64,000 bases of DNA from Winslowiella arboricola (GTDB lineage Bacteria; Pseudomonadota; Gammaproteobacteria; Enterobacterales; Enterobacteriaceae): NCBI RefSeq assembly GCF_025527015.1, contig NZ_JAODIM010000042.1, forward strand, positions 62,001-126,000, read 5' to 3'. Numbering within the stretch: position 1 is the first letter of the stretch; every line of letters begins with the position of its first letter. Positions 40,528 to 52,463 of the stretch are shown here, one piece after another. The position numbers and the translations under genes were made by a program. The notes beneath the pieces were generated by a model that was not told where the DNA came from, did no database searches, and saw only the letters and a list, made by a program, of their open reading frames with translations.

Positions 40528-40543
40528 TGTGAGTAAATTCACA
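40528..40543 (+). promoter_or_regulatory. CRP-cAMP site upstream of mglB
   Basis: TGTGA-GTAAAT-TCACA is a perfect CRP core. mglBAC is a classical CRP-activated operon. The transcript would have a leader of around 200 bases before mglB. Confidence 0.85.
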
Positions 40544-40800
40544 GTTAATTAACAACGCGCTCTCTATGATGACAGCGCAATGCAGGGGCTGAAACATAAT
40601 GTAACGCGAGGTTCTTCTGGCTTCACGTGTCCATATCGCCGCTGCGAAACAGTTTCAAACATCTTTTGCGGAAGTATCAGTCAACAAGGACGTCAGGTTT
40701 TGTATTAGCAATCCGTCGGTGGCGTGCAACATATTGATAACAATGCCGCTGCCGAGTGTTAATCATCTATTGCCTTACCCTGTAAAAACCCGGAGATATT

Positions 40801-41796
40801 ATGAATAAGAAGGCTTTTACCCTCACAGCCCTGGTTGCCAGTATGATGTTTGGAGCAACGGCTCATGCAGCAGACACCCGTATCGGTGTCACCATCTATA
40901 AATATGACGACAACTTTATGTCTGTGGTGCGTAAAGACATTGAGAAAGAAGCAAAACAGGTTTCCGGCGTGCAGCTGTTAATGAATGACTCGCAAAACAG
41001 TCAGTCAACGCAGAACGATCAGGTTGATGTGATGATGGCAAAAGGCGTGAAAGCGCTGGCTATTAACCTGGTGGATCCGGCGGCGGCGGCGGTGATTGTC
41101 GATAAAGCGCGCGGTAACGATGTGCCGATCGTCTTCTTCAATAAAGAACCTAACGCGAAAGTATTGGCCGGTTACGATAAAGCTTATTACGTCGGGACTG
41201 ACTCAAAAGAGTCTGGCGTGAAGCAGGGCGAACTGATTGAGAAACACTGGAAAGCCAATGCCGGCTGGGATCTGAATAAAGATGGTCAGATTCAGTTCGT
41301 GTTGCTGAAAGGTGAGCCGGGCCATCCTGACGCTGAAGCCCGAACCAAATATGTGATTGATACCCTGAATAAAGACGGTCTGAAAACCCAGCAGCTGCAT
41401 TTAGATACCGCGATGTGGGATACCGCAATGGCGAAAGATAAAATGGATGCCTGGTTATCTGGTCCGAACGGTAACAAAATTGAAGTGGTTATCGCTAACA
41501 ACGACGCCATGGCGATGGGTGCGGTTGAAGCGCTGAAAGCCCATAATAAATCCTCTATTCCGGTATTTGGCGTCGATGCATTGCCAGAAGCGCTGGCGAT
41601 GGTGAAATCCGGCGCGATGGCCGGCACCGTGCTGAATGATGCGAAAAACCAGGCGCGCGCCACCTTCCTGATGGCGAAAAACCTCGCTGACGGCAAGCCA
41701 GCGGCTGAAGGCACTGACTACAAAGTGGAAAACAAAATTGTCCGCGTGCCGTATGTTGCGGTCGATAAAGACAATCTGTCCGAGTTCGCGAAATAA
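40801..41796 (+). CDS. mglB: MglB, galactose/glucose periplasmic binding protein
   Basis: 331 residues (E. coli 332). Signal peptide of about 23 residues ending AHAADTRIG. The calcium-binding loop DLNKDGQIQ and the C-terminal Glu are present, as are sugar-contact residues in NNDAMAMG. Delivers galactose and glucose to MglAC and presents them to the Trg chemoreceptor in E. coli. First gene of mglBAC. Confidence 0.96.
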   Translation: MNKKAFTLTALVASMMFGATAHAADTRIGVTIYKYDDNFMSVVRKDIEKEAKQVSGVQLLMNDSQNSQSTQNDQVDVMMAKGVKALAINLVDPAAAAVIVDKARGNDVPIVFFNKEPNAKVLAGYDKAYYVGTDSKESGVKQGELIEKHWKANAGWDLNKDGQIQFVLLKGEPGHPDAEARTKYVIDTLNKDGLKTQQLHLDTAMWDTAMAKDKMDAWLSGPNGNKIEVVIANNDAMAMGAVEALKAHNKSSIPVFGVDALPEALAMVKSGAMAGTVLNDAKNQARATFLMAKNLADGKPAAEGTDYKVENKIVRVPYVAVDKDNLSEFAK

Positions 41797-41827
41797 AGCA
41801 GAGGGGAATCTGAAATACCCCAACGCA

Positions 41828-41848
41828 GGGGCGGCGTTTTCGCCGCCC
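41828..41848. repeat. Dispersed palindrome between mglB and mglA
   Basis: GGGGCGGCG-TTT-TCGCCGCCC lies 32 bases after the mglB stop, inside the operon. As with the REP element in E. coli malE-malF, it could stabilise the upstream mglB message and lower downstream expression. Confidence 0.78.
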
Positions 41849-41891
41849 GTATGCATCAGTTGCCCGATTGACTCTTTCAGCCAGGTAAATT

Positions 41892-43412
41892 ATGGCCAGT
41901 GATAATACGACACCACAGCGAGAATTCCTGCTGGAAATGACCAACGTCAATAAGTCATTTCCAGGGGTGAAGGCACTCGACAACGTCAATTTAAAAGTCA
42001 GACCGCACTCTATTCATGCGTTGATGGGCGAGAACGGCGCGGGTAAATCGACGTTATTAAAATGCCTGTTTGGCATTTACAGTAAGGATTCGGGGAGCAT
42101 TCTGTTTCAGGGTGAGGAAATCAATTTTAACAGCGCCAAAGAGGCTCTGGAAAACGGTGTATCAATGGTGCATCAGGAGTTAAACCTGGTGCTGCAGCGT
42201 ACGGTGATGGATAACATGTGGCTTGGCCGCTATCCGCGCAAAGGCTTTTTTGTTGACCAGGATAAAATGTATCGCGATACCAAAGCGATATTTGACGAAT
42301 TAGATATTGATATCGATCCGCGCGACAAAGTGGCGACACTGTCCGTTTCGCAGATGCAGATGATAGAAATCGCCAAGGCGTTCTCGTATAACGCCAGAAT
42401 CGTGATTATGGATGAGCCGACGTCGTCATTAACGGAAAAAGAGGTAAACCATCTGTTTACCATTATCCGTAAATTAAAAGATCGCGGTTGTGGCATCGTC
42501 TATATCTCACACAAGATGGAAGAGATTTTCCAGCTGTGTGATGAAATTACGATTTTACGGGATGGTCAGTGGATTGCCACCCAGTCGCTGGAAGGGCTGG
42601 ATATGGATAAGATCATCGCGATGATGGTAGGACGCTCACTCAGCCAGCGTTTCCCGGATAAGAGCAACGTGCCGGGCGAAGTGATTCTGGAGGTGCGTAA
42701 TTTAACCTCCCGCAGCCAGCCGTCGATTCGTGATATCTCCTTTGATCTGCATAAAGGGGAGATCCTCGGTATTGCAGGTCTGGTTGGGGCAAAACGTACC
42801 GATATCGTGGAAACGCTGTTTGGTATTCGCGATAAATCAGGCGGCACCATTAAGCTGCATGGCAAAGCGATTAATAACCACAGCGCCAACGAAGCGATTA
42901 ATCACGGTTTTGCGCTGGTGACGGAAGAGCGCCGCTCAACCGGTATTTATGCGTATCTGGATATCGGCTTTAACTCGCTAATCGCTAATATCCGTAAATA
43001 TAAAAACAGCATTGGTCTGCTGGATAACAGCCGGATGAAAAGCGATACCCAATGGGTAATTGATGCGATGCGGGTAAAAACCCCCGGTCATCACACCTCT
43101 ATTGGTTCGCTTTCCGGTGGTAATCAGCAGAAAGTGATAATTGGTCGTTGGTTACTGACTCAACCAGAAATCTTAATGCTGGATGAGCCGACGCGCGGGA
43201 TTGACGTTGGCGCGAAGTTTGAAATTTATCAGCTGATTGCTGAGCTGGCGAAGAAAGAGAAGGGGATTATTATCATCTCTTCCGAAATGCCGGAGCTTTT
43301 AGGGATTACCGACAGGATTTTGGTAATGAGTAATGGCCTGGTTGCAGGCATTGTCGAAACGAAAAGCACCACGCAGAACGAAATATTGCGTTTGGCATCG
43401 TTACACCTTTAA
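41892..43412 (+). CDS. mglA: MglA, galactose ABC importer ATPase (fused double domain)
   Basis: 506 residues, as in E. coli. Two ABC modules: the first with GENGAGKST near residue 45 and DEPTSSL, the second with a degenerate Walker A (GLVGAKRTD), SGGNQQKV signature and [12 protein letters not shown], the normal asymmetry for sugar ATPases of this family. Energises MglC. Confidence 0.96.
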   Translation: MASDNTTPQREFLLEMTNVNKSFPGVKALDNVNLKVRPHSIHALMGENGAGKSTLLKCLFGIYSKDSGSILFQGEEINFNSAKEALENGVSMVHQELNLVLQRTVMDNMWLGRYPRKGFFVDQDKMYRDTKAIFDELDIDIDPRDKVATLSVSQMQMIEIAKAFSYNARIVIMDEPTSSLTEKEVNHLFTIIRKLKDRGCGIVYISHKMEEIFQLCDEITILRDGQWIATQSLEGLDMDKIIAMMVGRSLSQRFPDKSNVPGEVILEVRNLTSRSQPSIRDISFDLHKGEILGIAGLVGAKRTDIVETLFGIRDKSGGTIKLHGKAINNHSANEAINHGFALVTEERRSTGIYAYLDIGFNSLIANIRKYKNSIGLLDNSRMKSDTQWVIDAMRVKTPGHHTSIGSLSGGNQQKVIIGRWLLTQPEILMLDEPTRGIDVGAKFEIYQLIAELAKKEKGIIIISSEMPELLGITDRILVMSNGLVAGIVETKSTTQNEILRLASLHL

Positions 43413-43431
43413 TGATGTAAGGGCTGTTACC

Positions 43432-44442
43432 ATGAAAGCAGTTAATAAGAAAAATGCGCTCACCTGGTTAAAAGAAGGCGGTATCTATGTCGTATTACTG
43501 GTGCTGCTGGCAATTATTATTTTCCAGGATCCAACCTTCCTCAGCTTAATGAACTTAAGTAATATTCTGACGCAATCTTCCGTGCGTGTGATTATTGCGC
43601 TTGGTGTGGCGGGACTGATTGTTACCCAGGGCACGGATCTGTCAGCCGGACGTCAGGTCGGTCTGGCGGCGGTGGTCGCGGCTACCATGTTGCAGGCGAT
43701 GGATAATGTTAATAAAGTCTTCCCGAATATTGATACTATCCCGATTCCACTGGTTATTCTGACCGTCTGTATTATCGGTGCGTTTATTGGCCTGATTAAC
43801 GGTATTATTATCGCTTATCTGAAGGTTACGCCATTTATTACCACCCTTGGCACCATGATTATCGTTTATGGCGTTAACTCGCTCTATTATGATTATGTTG
43901 GCGCATCACCGATTGCCGGTTTTGATTCAGGCTTTTCAACCTTTGCTCAGGGCTTCCTGCGCTTTGGTGACTTTAAGCTCTCCTATATCACCTTCTATGC
44001 GATTATCGCCATTATCTTCGTCTGGGTGCTGTGGAATAAAACACGCTTCGGTAAAAACATTTTTGCTATCGGCGGTAACCCGGAAGCGGCGAAAGTCTCC
44101 GGCGTAAACGTACCATTAAACCTGATTATGGTGTATGCGCTGTCCGGGGTGTTCTATGCCTTCGGCGGTATGCTGGAAGCGGGCCGTATCGGCAGCGCCA
44201 CCAATAACCTCGGCTTTATGTATGAGCTTGATGCGATTGCTGCCTGCGTGGTCGGCGGCGTGTCATTTGCCGGTGGTGTGGGTACGGTCGCAGGTGTAGT
44301 GACCGGGGTAATTATCTTTACGGTAATTAACTACGGTTTGACTTATATTGGAGTGAACCCTTACTGGCAGTATATTATTAAAGGCGGAATTATTATCTTC
44401 GCCGTAGCGCTGGATTCACTGAAATATTCACGTAAAAAGTAA
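43432..44442 (+). CDS. mglC: MglC, galactose ABC importer permease
   Basis: 336 residues from ATG 43432, the E. coli length. BPD_transp_2 (ribose/xylose) permease with about ten helices and the signature AGLIVTQGTDLSAGRQVGL. The frame is open from 43333 inside mglA, but that extension is not family-like. Starts 19 bases after mglA. Confidence 0.95.
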   Translation: MKAVNKKNALTWLKEGGIYVVLLVLLAIIIFQDPTFLSLMNLSNILTQSSVRVIIALGVAGLIVTQGTDLSAGRQVGLAAVVAATMLQAMDNVNKVFPNIDTIPIPLVILTVCIIGAFIGLINGIIIAYLKVTPFITTLGTMIIVYGVNSLYYDYVGASPIAGFDSGFSTFAQGFLRFGDFKLSYITFYAIIAIIFVWVLWNKTRFGKNIFAIGGNPEAAKVSGVNVPLNLIMVYALSGVFYAFGGMLEAGRIGSATNNLGFMYELDAIAACVVGGVSFAGGVGTVAGVVTGVIIFTVINYGLTYIGVNPYWQYIIKGGIIIFAVALDSLKYSRKK

Positions 44443-44449
44443 TTGCAGC

Positions 44450-44493
44450 GCGATATGCCAGCAGACAGCCATGAGCCAATGCTGGCATATCGC
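44450..44493 (+). terminator. Long hairpin downstream of mglC
   Basis: GCGATATGCCAGCA and TGCTGGCATATCGC form a perfect 14-bp stem with a 16-base loop, beginning eight bases after the mglC stop. There is no T-run; it probably protects the mRNA 3' end or marks a Rho-dependent end. Confidence 0.6.
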
Positions 44494-44591
44494 CGTGGAT
44501 CTGTTATCGCTCAAATAGAGAGCTGTATCTGATTATCCGGGGGGTAAGAGTGGTAGGATGATTTCCGTATCAATCTCAACAAGAGGATGTT

Positions 44592-45317
44592 ATGGAGAGC
44601 AATTATATGGAATTCTCAGTTAATAAAGATATGGATATTCGCTCGCGAACTTTTGAAGCCATGATCTCATATATGCAAAACAGCAATGAATTCTGGTACA
44701 TAAAAGACCATGAATCACGGTTTATCTATATGAATGACTACGGCTTACACTACAGTGGCCTGCCGAAAGGATTTAACGTAGAAGGAAAGCTGGACAGCGA
44801 ATGTCCGGTTTACTGGTCAGAGATCGCTGATATCATTCAGGCTAACGATAAGCATGTGATGGACAGTCAGAAAGTCATTCCAACGCTGATTACCTTTATG
44901 TATGGCGGCAGAGAAAAGCTTATCCAGCCTTTTATGGCCGATGTGACACCTCTGATTAAGGACGGAAAATCAATTGGCGTGGTCGGCAGGGCCAAAAAGC
45001 TGGAAATCTATTCGATGTATCATCTTGAAAATAATAAATGCCCGGAATCTTTATCGTTCGGAAATCCTACCGATCTGTTTACTGACCGCGAGTTTGATGT
45101 GGTATTCTTCGCGCTGCAATCATTAAGTGCCAAAGAAATTGCGCGGCGGCTGAATATTTCCTACAAAACTGTGGAAAAATATCTGCAGACGATATATGAA
45201 AAAACCAATGTCAGCGCGTTAAGTCAGCTAATCGAGTACTGTCGCAATGCAGGGTATGATAAATTCGCACCCAACAGATTTATTAATCCCAGCCCTTATA
45301 TACCGTTAGGCAGTTAA
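44592..45317 (+). CDS. PAS-like/LuxR-type helix-turn-helix regulator
   Basis: 241 residues. The N-terminal half looks like a PAS sensor (NEFWYIKDHESRFIYMNDYGLHYSG); the C-terminus has the LuxR/GerE HTH: LFTDREFDVVFFALQSLSAKEIARRLNISYKTVEKYLQTIY. The short HTH and terminal tail resemble PAS-HTH proteins common in Erwiniaceae and Enterobacteriaceae. AAGAGG precedes the ATG. No receiver domain or partner kinase is next to it, so it is probably a one-component sensor. Target and ligand unknown. It ends directly against sanA in convergent orientation. Confidence 0.75.
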   Translation: MESNYMEFSVNKDMDIRSRTFEAMISYMQNSNEFWYIKDHESRFIYMNDYGLHYSGLPKGFNVEGKLDSECPVYWSEIADIIQANDKHVMDSQKVIPTLITFMYGGREKLIQPFMADVTPLIKDGKSIGVVGRAKKLEIYSMYHLENNKCPESLSFGNPTDLFTDREFDVVFFALQSLSAKEIARRLNISYKTVEKYLQTIYEKTNVSALSQLIEYCRNAGYDKFAPNRFINPSPYIPLGS

Positions 45318-46043
<726 letters not shown>

Positions 46044-46144
46044 TCAGGGCGCTCAGTCGGACAAGGGAACAGGGTGACTCAAGGCTACTTGACCCGCTGC
46101 TGCGAAGCAAGCAAAGCGCCGTTGGACGCCGCATTTTTGCGCAG

Positions 46145-46168
46145 TGCCGGGCACATTTGTACCCGGCA
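46145..46168 (-). terminator. Hairpin downstream of maeA
   Basis: TGCCGGG-10 nt-CCCGGCA with further pairing of ACA/TGT inside the loop, seven bases past the maeA stop. T-tract weak; likely transcript end. Confidence 0.55.
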
Positions 46169-46175
46169 ACTGAGT

Positions 46176-47873
46176 TTAGATTGAAGTACGACGGTAATTA
46201 CGGTATTGCGGCAACCAGAAGTTTCTGGCGATAGCTTTCGACAGCACATCTTCTGAAGAGACCACCGCGACGCCTGACAGCTGCGCAGCTTTACCTACCG
46301 CCATCGCAATCAGCTTGGAAACACCCTGAATATCTTTCACTTCCGGCAGCACCGCACCAACGCCATCATTGACCAGCGGTGAACAGTCGGCCAGCGCACG
46401 GCTTGCCGCCATCAGCATGCTGTCAGTCACACGGGTTGCGCCCGATGCCAGTACACCAAGGCCAATCCCCGGGAAGATATAGGAGTTGTTGCACTGGGCA
46501 ATCGGATAGGTTTTCCCTTTCCAGCTCACCGGCGCAAACGGGCTACCGGTAGCGACCAGCGCAGCACCGTCAGTCCAGGCCAGAATATCCTGCGGTGTCG
46601 CTTCAACACGTGAGGTGGGATTTGACAGCGGCATGACAATCGGGCGTGGACAGTGCTTATGCATTTCACGAATGATTTCTTCGCTAAACAGGCCTGGCTG
46701 ACCTGAAACGCCGATCATAATATCGGGCTTCGCGTTGCGCACCACGTCGAGCAGTGACAGTGAGTCAGTGCTGACATCCCAGCCGCTCAGTTTTTCGCTT
46801 TTCTGTACCAGTTTGCCCTGGAAATTCAGCAGGTTTGGCAGTTTGTCGGTCAGCAGACCAAAGCGGTCAACCATAAACACCCGGCCACGCGCTTCTTCAT
46901 CACTCAGACCTTCTGATTTCATCTGGGCGATAATCTGCTCGGCGATACCACAACCGGCGGAACCGGCGCCAAGGAACACCACCGTCTGCTCACGTAATTT
47001 ACTGCCCGCCGCGCGGCTGGCGGCAATCAGCGTACCCAGCGTGACCGCCGCTGTGCCCTGAATATCATCATTAAAGCAGCAGACTTCATCGCGATAACGT
47101 TCCAGCAGCGGCATGGCATTTTTCTGCGCAAAGTCTTCAAATTGCAGCAGCACGTTTGGCCAGCGACTTTTTACCGCCAGAATAAATTCATGGACAAACT
47201 CTTCGTACTCTTCGCCAGTGATGCGCGGATGACGCCAGCCCATATACAGCGGGTCATTCAACAGCTGCTGATTGTTGGTGCCAACATCCAGCACTACCGG
47301 CAGGGTATATGCCGGGCTGATGCCGCCACAGGCGGTGTACAGCGACAGCTTACCAATTGGAATACCCATGCCGCCGATACCCTGATCGCCGAGACCGAGA
47401 ATACGTTCACCATCGGTAACCACAATCACCTTCACGTTCTGTTTGGTGGCGTTCTGCAGCATATCTTCGATATTGGCGCGGTTCGGATAGGAGATAAACA
47501 GGCCGCGGGCGCGACGATAGATTTCGGAGAAGTGCTCACAGGCAGCACCGACCGTCGGGGTATAGATGATTGGCATCATCTCTTCGAGATGGTTGTCCAG
47601 CAGGCGGTAGAACAGTGTTTCGTTGGTGTCCTGGATGTTGCGCAGGTAGACGTGTTTGTCGTTGTCGTTTTTGAAATCCTGAAACTGACGCCAGGCGCGT
47701 TCAGCTTGTTCTTCGATACTCTCAACGGTTTCGGGTAACAGACCGTTCAGGTTGAAGTCATTACGTTCTTCGATTGAGAATGCGCTGCCTTTATTCAGCA
47801 GCGGAAACTCTAACAAAATAGGTCCGGCGTAAGGAATATATAGCGGTCTTTTACTCTCGTACTCGAGTTCCAT
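46176..47873 (-). CDS. maeA: NAD-dependent malic enzyme
   Basis: 565 residues, the E. coli MaeA (SfcA) length. N-terminal malic domain with IIYTPTVG and the [18 protein letters not shown] segment; metal site EDFAQKNA and [12 protein letters not shown]-binding [15 protein letters not shown]. Oxidatively decarboxylates malate to pyruvate with NAD. In E. coli it sits elsewhere; here it lies between cdd and sanA. Confidence 0.95.
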   Translation of the reverse strand: MELEYESKRPLYIPYAGPILLEFPLLNKGSAFSIEERNDFNLNGLLPETVESIEEQAERAWRQFQDFKNDNDKHVYLRNIQDTNETLFYRLLDNHLEEMMPIIYTPTVGAACEHFSEIYRRARGLFISYPNRANIEDMLQNATKQNVKVIVVTDGERILGLGDQGIGGMGIPIGKLSLYTACGGISPAYTLPVVLDVGTNNQQLLNDPLYMGWRHPRITGEEYEEFVHEFILAVKSRWPNVLLQFEDFAQKNAMPLLERYRDEVCCFNDDIQGTAAVTLGTLIAASRAAGSKLREQTVVFLGAGSAGCGIAEQIIAQMKSEGLSDEEARGRVFMVDRFGLLTDKLPNLLNFQGKLVQKSEKLSGWDVSTDSLSLLDVVRNAKPDIMIGVSGQPGLFSEEIIREMHKHCPRPIVMPLSNPTSRVEATPQDILAWTDGAALVATGSPFAPVSWKGKTYPIAQCNNSYIFPGIGLGVLASGATRVTDSMLMAASRALADCSPLVNDGVGAVLPEVKDIQGVSKLIAMAVGKAAQLSGVAVVSSEDVLSKAIARNFWLPQYRNYRRTSI

Positions 47874-47998
47874 TTAAAAATAGCCCCTGGCTCGTGATGT
47901 TGTGACCAGGGATCCTAAGAGAATTCACGCAGAAGTACAGCCTTTGTTAACTATTGAAAACAAAAGCTGCGAACTTTCTCGAGGTAATGTGGCAACCG

Positions 47999-48889
47999 TT
48001 ACGTTTTTTGCAACGCTATTGCGCGGAAATTATCGCAACCTAATGCTTTCAGGGTAGCCTCAGTGGCTTCATGTTGTCTCAGCTTTGCGCCGGTACTTTC
48101 CGCCAGCACCGCACGTTTAATCTGCATGCCGCTTTCGCCAAACATATTTAACAGGATCAGCGCCGCCTGCAACGGCGGCAGACTCGGGTTAAACGCGGCA
48201 TTTTCCGCATAACGACCCGCAAAGATATGGCCACTGCTGGTTTCGATTGCCACGCCGCTATGGGCATGGCTGTAAGGCGCATGGCTCTGGTTGGCGGCAG
48301 CTATCGCCTGCTGCTCCAGCGGATCACCGCTCAGGGTGTAACCATGGTTGACCGGGTCCAGCAGCAGGGTTTCAATCGCCAGGTCGCGCGGACCAAAAGC
48401 ATACGGCAGATAATCACCCAGCGTGGCCGGTTCGCGCTCAGGCAGACAGATGCGCAGCGCGGTGCCACTATTAAGTTCATTCATAAACTGGCGGCAGTGG
48501 CCGCAGGGCGAGTAATTCACCGTGATGGCTTGCAGTGCGGTTTCACCTTTAAGCCAGGCATGGGTGATAGCGCTCTGCTCGGCATGCACCGTCTGTTGCA
48601 TGGTCGCGCCGACAAACTCCATATTGGCGCCCAGATACCAGCTGCCGCTGTTGCCGCGCGCTACCGCGCCGACGTTAAAGCTGGAAAGGGGCGCAACTGC
48701 ACAGGCCGCTGCCAGCGGCAGCAGGGCAAAGGCCAGCGCATCCTCATCCAGTCCAGTTTGCTGGCGGATGGTGGCGATATGTTGCGCAGTAAAGCTGGCG
48801 CTGAAATCACTCGCGGTCAGAATCGGATTAAGCGCAACCTGCAATTCGGGCGTCAGGGCTGCAAAGGCGGTGTGAAAACGTGGATGCAT
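47999..48889 (-). CDS. cdd: Cytidine deaminase
   Basis: 296 residues from ATG 48889 (MHPRFHTAF), with GAGG 7 bases upstream; E. coli Cdd is 294. The zinc ligands His102, Cys129 and Cys132 and the catalytic Glu104 (HAEQ, PCGHC) are at the E. coli positions. Deaminates cytidine and deoxycytidine; the C-terminal half is the inactive duplicated domain. The upstream area has a CRP-like half site (TGTGATCTG near 48949), consistent with the CytR/CRP control known in E. coli. Confidence 0.95.
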   Translation of the reverse strand: MHPRFHTAFAALTPELQVALNPILTASDFSASFTAQHIATIRQQTGLDEDALAFALLPLAAACAVAPLSSFNVGAVARGNSGSWYLGANMEFVGATMQQTVHAEQSAITHAWLKGETALQAITVNYSPCGHCRQFMNELNSGTALRICLPEREPATLGDYLPYAFGPRDLAIETLLLDPVNHGYTLSGDPLEQQAIAAANQSHAPYSHAHSGVAIETSSGHIFAGRYAENAAFNPSLPPLQAALILLNMFGESGMQIKRAVLAESTGAKLRQHEATEATLKALGCDNFRAIALQKT

Positions 48890-48997
48890 TGAATGCCTCT
48901 TATTGGCGTCGTTGACCACCGATTTTACGGTGCTATCAGCAGGTTATATGTGATCTGTATCGCTGTATCAATGCAATCCATGAAAGTAAATTTCAAA

Positions 48998-49015
48998 TTG
49001 CGAGATCTCTCGCAA
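48998..49015 (-). terminator. Hairpin after yohK
   Basis: TTGCGAGA-TC-TCTCGCAA, an 8-bp stem directly after the yohK stop, followed on that strand by ATTTG. Probable terminator of yohJK, with a weak T-run. Confidence 0.6.
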
Positions 49016-49018
49016 GTT

Positions 49019-49711
49019 TTAGCCCCATATCCGCATCAGCAACGGGAAGATAAACGGCGCCAGCAGTGAGGTAATAATCCCGCAAATCACCAGCGCCAGC
49101 GAGCTGAAGGCGCCTTCCTGAAAATTGATCTCGGCGCAACGCGCGGTGCCCAGTGCGTGCGAGGCATTACCAATCGCCAGCCCGCGCGCCGCTTTACTGC
49201 GTATCCGCAGCAGATTCAAGATCATATGGCCGAATATCGCGCCAAGCAGTCCGGCAAGCAACACGCAAATCGCGCTGATCGCCGGAATGCCTTGCAGTGA
49301 CGCGGAAATCGCCATTGCAATCGGCGTGGTCACTGATTTCGGCAGCAGGGTCGCGGCGATTTCTGGCGTGGCACCCAGCCACAGCGCGATGGCGGTGCCG
49401 GAGATCATCGCGGTGATGCTGCCAATAAAGCAGACGCTGATAATCGATTTCCAGCGTGCGCGAATCTGGTGGATCTGCTCATACAGCGGCAGCGCCAGCG
49501 CGACCACCGCCGGTTGCAGTAACTGGTTCAGGATTGCGCTACCAGCAAAATAGCGCGCATAAGGCATATTGATCAGCAGCAGAATCGGCACAATTACCGC
49601 AATCGACACCAGCAGCGGATTGAGCAGCGAAATTTTCGTCTTCGCCGCCAGCCGACGCGCGGCAAAAAACACCAGCAGCGTCAGGGGTAGCGACCACCAG
49701 AAATCAGTCAC
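49019..49711 (-). CDS. yohK: YohK, LrgB family inner-membrane protein
   Basis: 230 residues from a GTG at 49711 preceded by GGAGAGCAAA (E. coli 231). LrgB signature [15 protein letters not shown] and [32 protein letters not shown] motif. Overlaps yohJ by eight bases, so it is translationally coupled. An ATG at 49768 in frame lies deep in yohJ and gives a non-family N-terminus. YohJK is a CidA/LrgA-LrgB-like pair, proposed in bacteria to move small organic acids or act on holin-like lysis; precise role unsettled. Confidence 0.9.
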   Translation of the reverse strand: MTDFWWSLPLTLLVFFAARRLAAKTKISLLNPLLVSIAVIVPILLLINMPYARYFAGSAILNQLLQPAVVALALPLYEQIHQIRARWKSIISVCFIGSITAMISGTAIALWLGATPEIAATLLPKSVTTPIAMAISASLQGIPAISAICVLLAGLLGAIFGHMILNLLRIRSKAARGLAIGNASHALGTARCAEINFQEGAFSSLALVICGIITSLLAPFIFPLLMRIWG

Positions 49712-50096
49712 CTTTGCTCTCCTTGCTGAGCGCCTTGTTATGCATGCGTTCGGATGAGACGCCGACAATCACCAGCACCACCAGCGTGCTGACAACGCAG
49801 GAGACGACAATCGGGCCAAACTGGGCGCTGAGAATATCGGTGTAGCTCATCACGCCAACGCTAATCGGCACAAACAGCAACGCCATATAGCGGATCAGCA
49901 GATGACAGCCGGGTTTTACCCATTTCGCCGGTACAATTTGCGATGCCAGCAGCGCGAAGAGAATAAGCATGCCGAGAATACTGCCAGGGATAGTGATGGG
50001 CAGCAGGGCAGAAAGGCCGTTTCCGGCATAGAGACAGAGGTAGATAATGGCGAAGGCGCGAAGATAACGCCAGCCGACAGATAGCACGCTGAGCAT
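49704..50096 (-). CDS. yohJ: YohJ, LrgA/CidA family inner-membrane protein
   Basis: 130 residues (E. coli 132), four membrane helices with the holin-like LrgA pattern [21 protein letters not shown] and PVSVGVMSY-like loop FVPISVGVM. First gene of the yohJK pair, divergent in order from metG only by a palindrome-bearing gap. Function as for YohK. Confidence 0.9.
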   Translation of the reverse strand: MLSVLSVGWRYLRAFAIIYLCLYAGNGLSALLPITIPGSILGMLILFALLASQIVPAKWVKPGCHLLIRYMALLFVPISVGVMSYTDILSAQFGPIVVSCVVSTLVVLVIVGVSSERMHNKALSKESKGD

Positions 50097-50167
50097 GACA
50101 GGCTCCTGTTTTATAAGCCTTCATCATACGATGAAATTTTCAGGTGTGCTACCGGTCACAGTTTAGC

Positions 50168-50228
50168 GGGCGGCGAAAACGCCGCCCCTGGGTAAAATCT
50201 CATGCAGGGCGGCGTTTTCGCCGCCTGC
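50168..50228. repeat. Pair of dispersed GGGCGGC palindromes between metG and yohJ
   Basis: 50168-50188 (GGGCGGCG-AAAA-CGCCGCCC) and 50204-50228 (GCAGGGCGGCG-TTT-TCGCCGCCTGC), centres 38 bases apart and in opposite loop sense (AAAA versus TTTT), as in a BIME. They follow the metG stop. Confidence 0.8.
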
Positions 50229-50241
50229 AATTCACCGAAGA

Positions 50242-52272
50242 TTATTTAACCTGCATACCAGGCTGTGCGCCACTGTCAGGGCTGAGCAGGAAGATATCCT
50301 TGCCGCCAGGACCAGCTGCCATCACCATGCCTTCAGAAATACCGAAACGCATTTTGCGCGGCGCGAGGTTGGCCACCATCACAGTCAGACGACCTTCCAG
50401 TACCGCCGGATCCGGATAAGCGGAGCGAATACCGGAGAAGACCTGACGGCTTTCGCCACCTAAATCCAGTGACAGACGCAGCAGTTTGTCAGAACCCTCA
50501 ACAAATTCTGCTTTCTGAATCAGCGCAATACGCATATCTACTTTGGCAAAATCATCAAAATTGATGGTGTCCTGAATCGGATCGTCCGCCAGCGGACCGG
50601 TCACGGCAGGTTTAGCGGCGGCCGCATCTTCTTTCGAGGCTTCGATCAGGCCGTTAACTTTGTCCATTTCGATACGGCTGTACAGCGCTTTAAATCCGGC
50701 GATATCGTGATCCAGCAACGGCTGATGGATACCTTCCCAGCTCAGTTCCACATTCAGGAAGGCTTCAACGCGCTCGGCCAGCGAAGGCACGACCGGTTTC
50801 AGCCAGGTCATCAGCACGCGGAACAGGTTAATCCCCATTGAGCAGATAGCCTGCAGGTCAGCATCACGGCCTTCCTGTTTTGCCACTACCCACGGCGCCT
50901 GCTCGTCGACATAGCGGTTAGCCAGGTCGGCCAGCGCCATGATTTCGCGGATCGCACGGCTGAATTCACGGCTGTTCCAGGCTTCGCCAATGCTGGTTGC
51001 GGCATCGGTAAAGGTTTTATACAACGCCGGATCCGCCAGTTCAGCAGAGAGCTTGCCGCCGAAACGTTTGCTGATAAAGCCAGCATTACGTGACGCCAGA
51101 TTGACCACTTTATTGACGATATCGGCATTCACGCGCTGGACGAAATCTTCCAGATTCAGATCAATATCATCGATGCGTGAAGAGAGCTTCGCTGCGTAGT
51201 AGTAACGCAGGCTGTCGGCATCAAGATGCTGCAACCAGGTGCTGGCCTTGATAAAGGTGCCGCGCGATTTTGACATTTTCGCGCCGTTAACCGTCACATA
51301 ACCATGCACAAACAGGTTGGTTGGCTTGCGGAAGTTGCTGCCTTCCAGCATCGCTGGCCAGAACAGGCTATGGAAGTAGACGATATCTTTACCGATAAAG
51401 TGATAGAGATCGGCATCGGAATCTTTATTCCAGAACGCGTCGAAATCGATGTCGCCACGCTTGTCACACAGGTTTTTAAATGAACCCATATAACCAATTG
51501 GCGCATCCAGCCAGACGTAGAAGTATTTACCCGGCGCATCAGGAATTTCAAAACCGAAGTAAGGCGCATCACGGGAGATATCCCACTGTTGCAGGCCCGA
51601 TTCGAACCACTCCTGCATTTTGTTCGCGACCTGCTCCTGCAACGCACCTGAACGGGTCCACGCCTGTAACATGGCGCTGAATTCCGGCAGATCAAAGAAG
51701 AAGTGCTCAGAATCGCGCATTACCGGCGTGGCACCGGAAACCACCGATTTCGGCTCAATCAGTTCGGTTGGGCTGTAAGTCGAACCACAGACTTCACAGT
51801 TATCGCCATATTGATCGACCGCCTTACATTTCGGGCAGGTGCCTTTGACGAAACGATCCGGCAGGAACATGCCTTTTTCCGGGTCGTACAGCTGTGAAAT
51901 AGTGCGGTTCTTAATAAAACCATTTTCTTTTAAACGGCCATAGATCAACGATGACAGCTCACGGTTTTCGTCGCTGTGCGTCGAGTGATAGTTGTCATAG
52001 CTGATATTGAAGCCAGCGAAGTCAGTCTGATGTTCCTGACTCATTTCGGCGATCATCTGCTCTGGCTCAATGCCCATCTGCTGTGCTTTCAGCATAATTG
52101 GCGTGCCGTGTGCGTCATCCGCACAGATGAAATAAGCCTGATTGCCGCGCATTCGCTGGTAACGGACCCAAATATCTGCCTGGATATGCTCGAGCATGTG
52201 GCCGAGATGGATAGAACCGTTGGCGTACGGCAGTGCGCACGTTACCAAAATTTTTTTCGCGACTTGAGTCAT
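50242..52272 (-). CDS. metG: Methionyl-tRNA synthetase
   Basis: 676 residues from ATG 52272 ([20 protein letters not shown]. coli 677). HLGH in [10 protein letters not shown] is the HIGH motif; KMSKSRGTF is the KMSKS loop; zinc cysteines in CPKCK and CEVC. The C-terminal tRNA-binding OB domain ([14 protein letters not shown]) gives dimerisation. The frame is open to 52581 but the upstream part lies in the mrp promoter region. Divergent from mrp, as in E. coli. Confidence 0.96.
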   Translation of the reverse strand: MTQVAKKILVTCALPYANGSIHLGHMLEHIQADIWVRYQRMRGNQAYFICADDAHGTPIMLKAQQMGIEPEQMIAEMSQEHQTDFAGFNISYDNYHSTHSDENRELSSLIYGRLKENGFIKNRTISQLYDPEKGMFLPDRFVKGTCPKCKAVDQYGDNCEVCGSTYSPTELIEPKSVVSGATPVMRDSEHFFFDLPEFSAMLQAWTRSGALQEQVANKMQEWFESGLQQWDISRDAPYFGFEIPDAPGKYFYVWLDAPIGYMGSFKNLCDKRGDIDFDAFWNKDSDADLYHFIGKDIVYFHSLFWPAMLEGSNFRKPTNLFVHGYVTVNGAKMSKSRGTFIKASTWLQHLDADSLRYYYAAKLSSRIDDIDLNLEDFVQRVNADIVNKVVNLASRNAGFISKRFGGKLSAELADPALYKTFTDAATSIGEAWNSREFSRAIREIMALADLANRYVDEQAPWVVAKQEGRDADLQAICSMGINLFRVLMTWLKPVVPSLAERVEAFLNVELSWEGIHQPLLDHDIAGFKALYSRIEMDKVNGLIEASKEDAAAAKPAVTGPLADDPIQDTINFDDFAKVDMRIALIQKAEFVEGSDKLLRLSLDLGGESRQVFSGIRSAYPDPAVLEGRLTVMVANLAPRKMRFGISEGMVMAAGPGGKDIFLLSPDSGAQPGMQVK

Positions 52273-52463
52273 AGTAGAACTTGCTTTCTTCTGGTTTAAA
52301 AAGGGCTTTAGATGGTAACCGAAAGGCCGACCCTGCGTAAACAAAGGGTTTGAGCTGTCGGGGGGAAAGCTTAAATTTCCATGGCTTGCCATGCCATTAC
52401 AGCCACATCTGGTATGCTTAGCAACAGCAACAACATTTACCACCAGATTATCAAGGAGCCGGG

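Noticed and set aside
47142..47738. 198-residue ORF antisense to maeA
   Set aside because: Complement of a fully conserved enzyme gene; no ribosome-binding site or family-like motif.
48227..48892. 221-residue ORF antisense to cdd
   Set aside because: It lies wholly opposite cdd, whose zinc ligands and length match E. coli; the antisense product is rich in Arg, Gln and Ala, as expected of a shadow frame.
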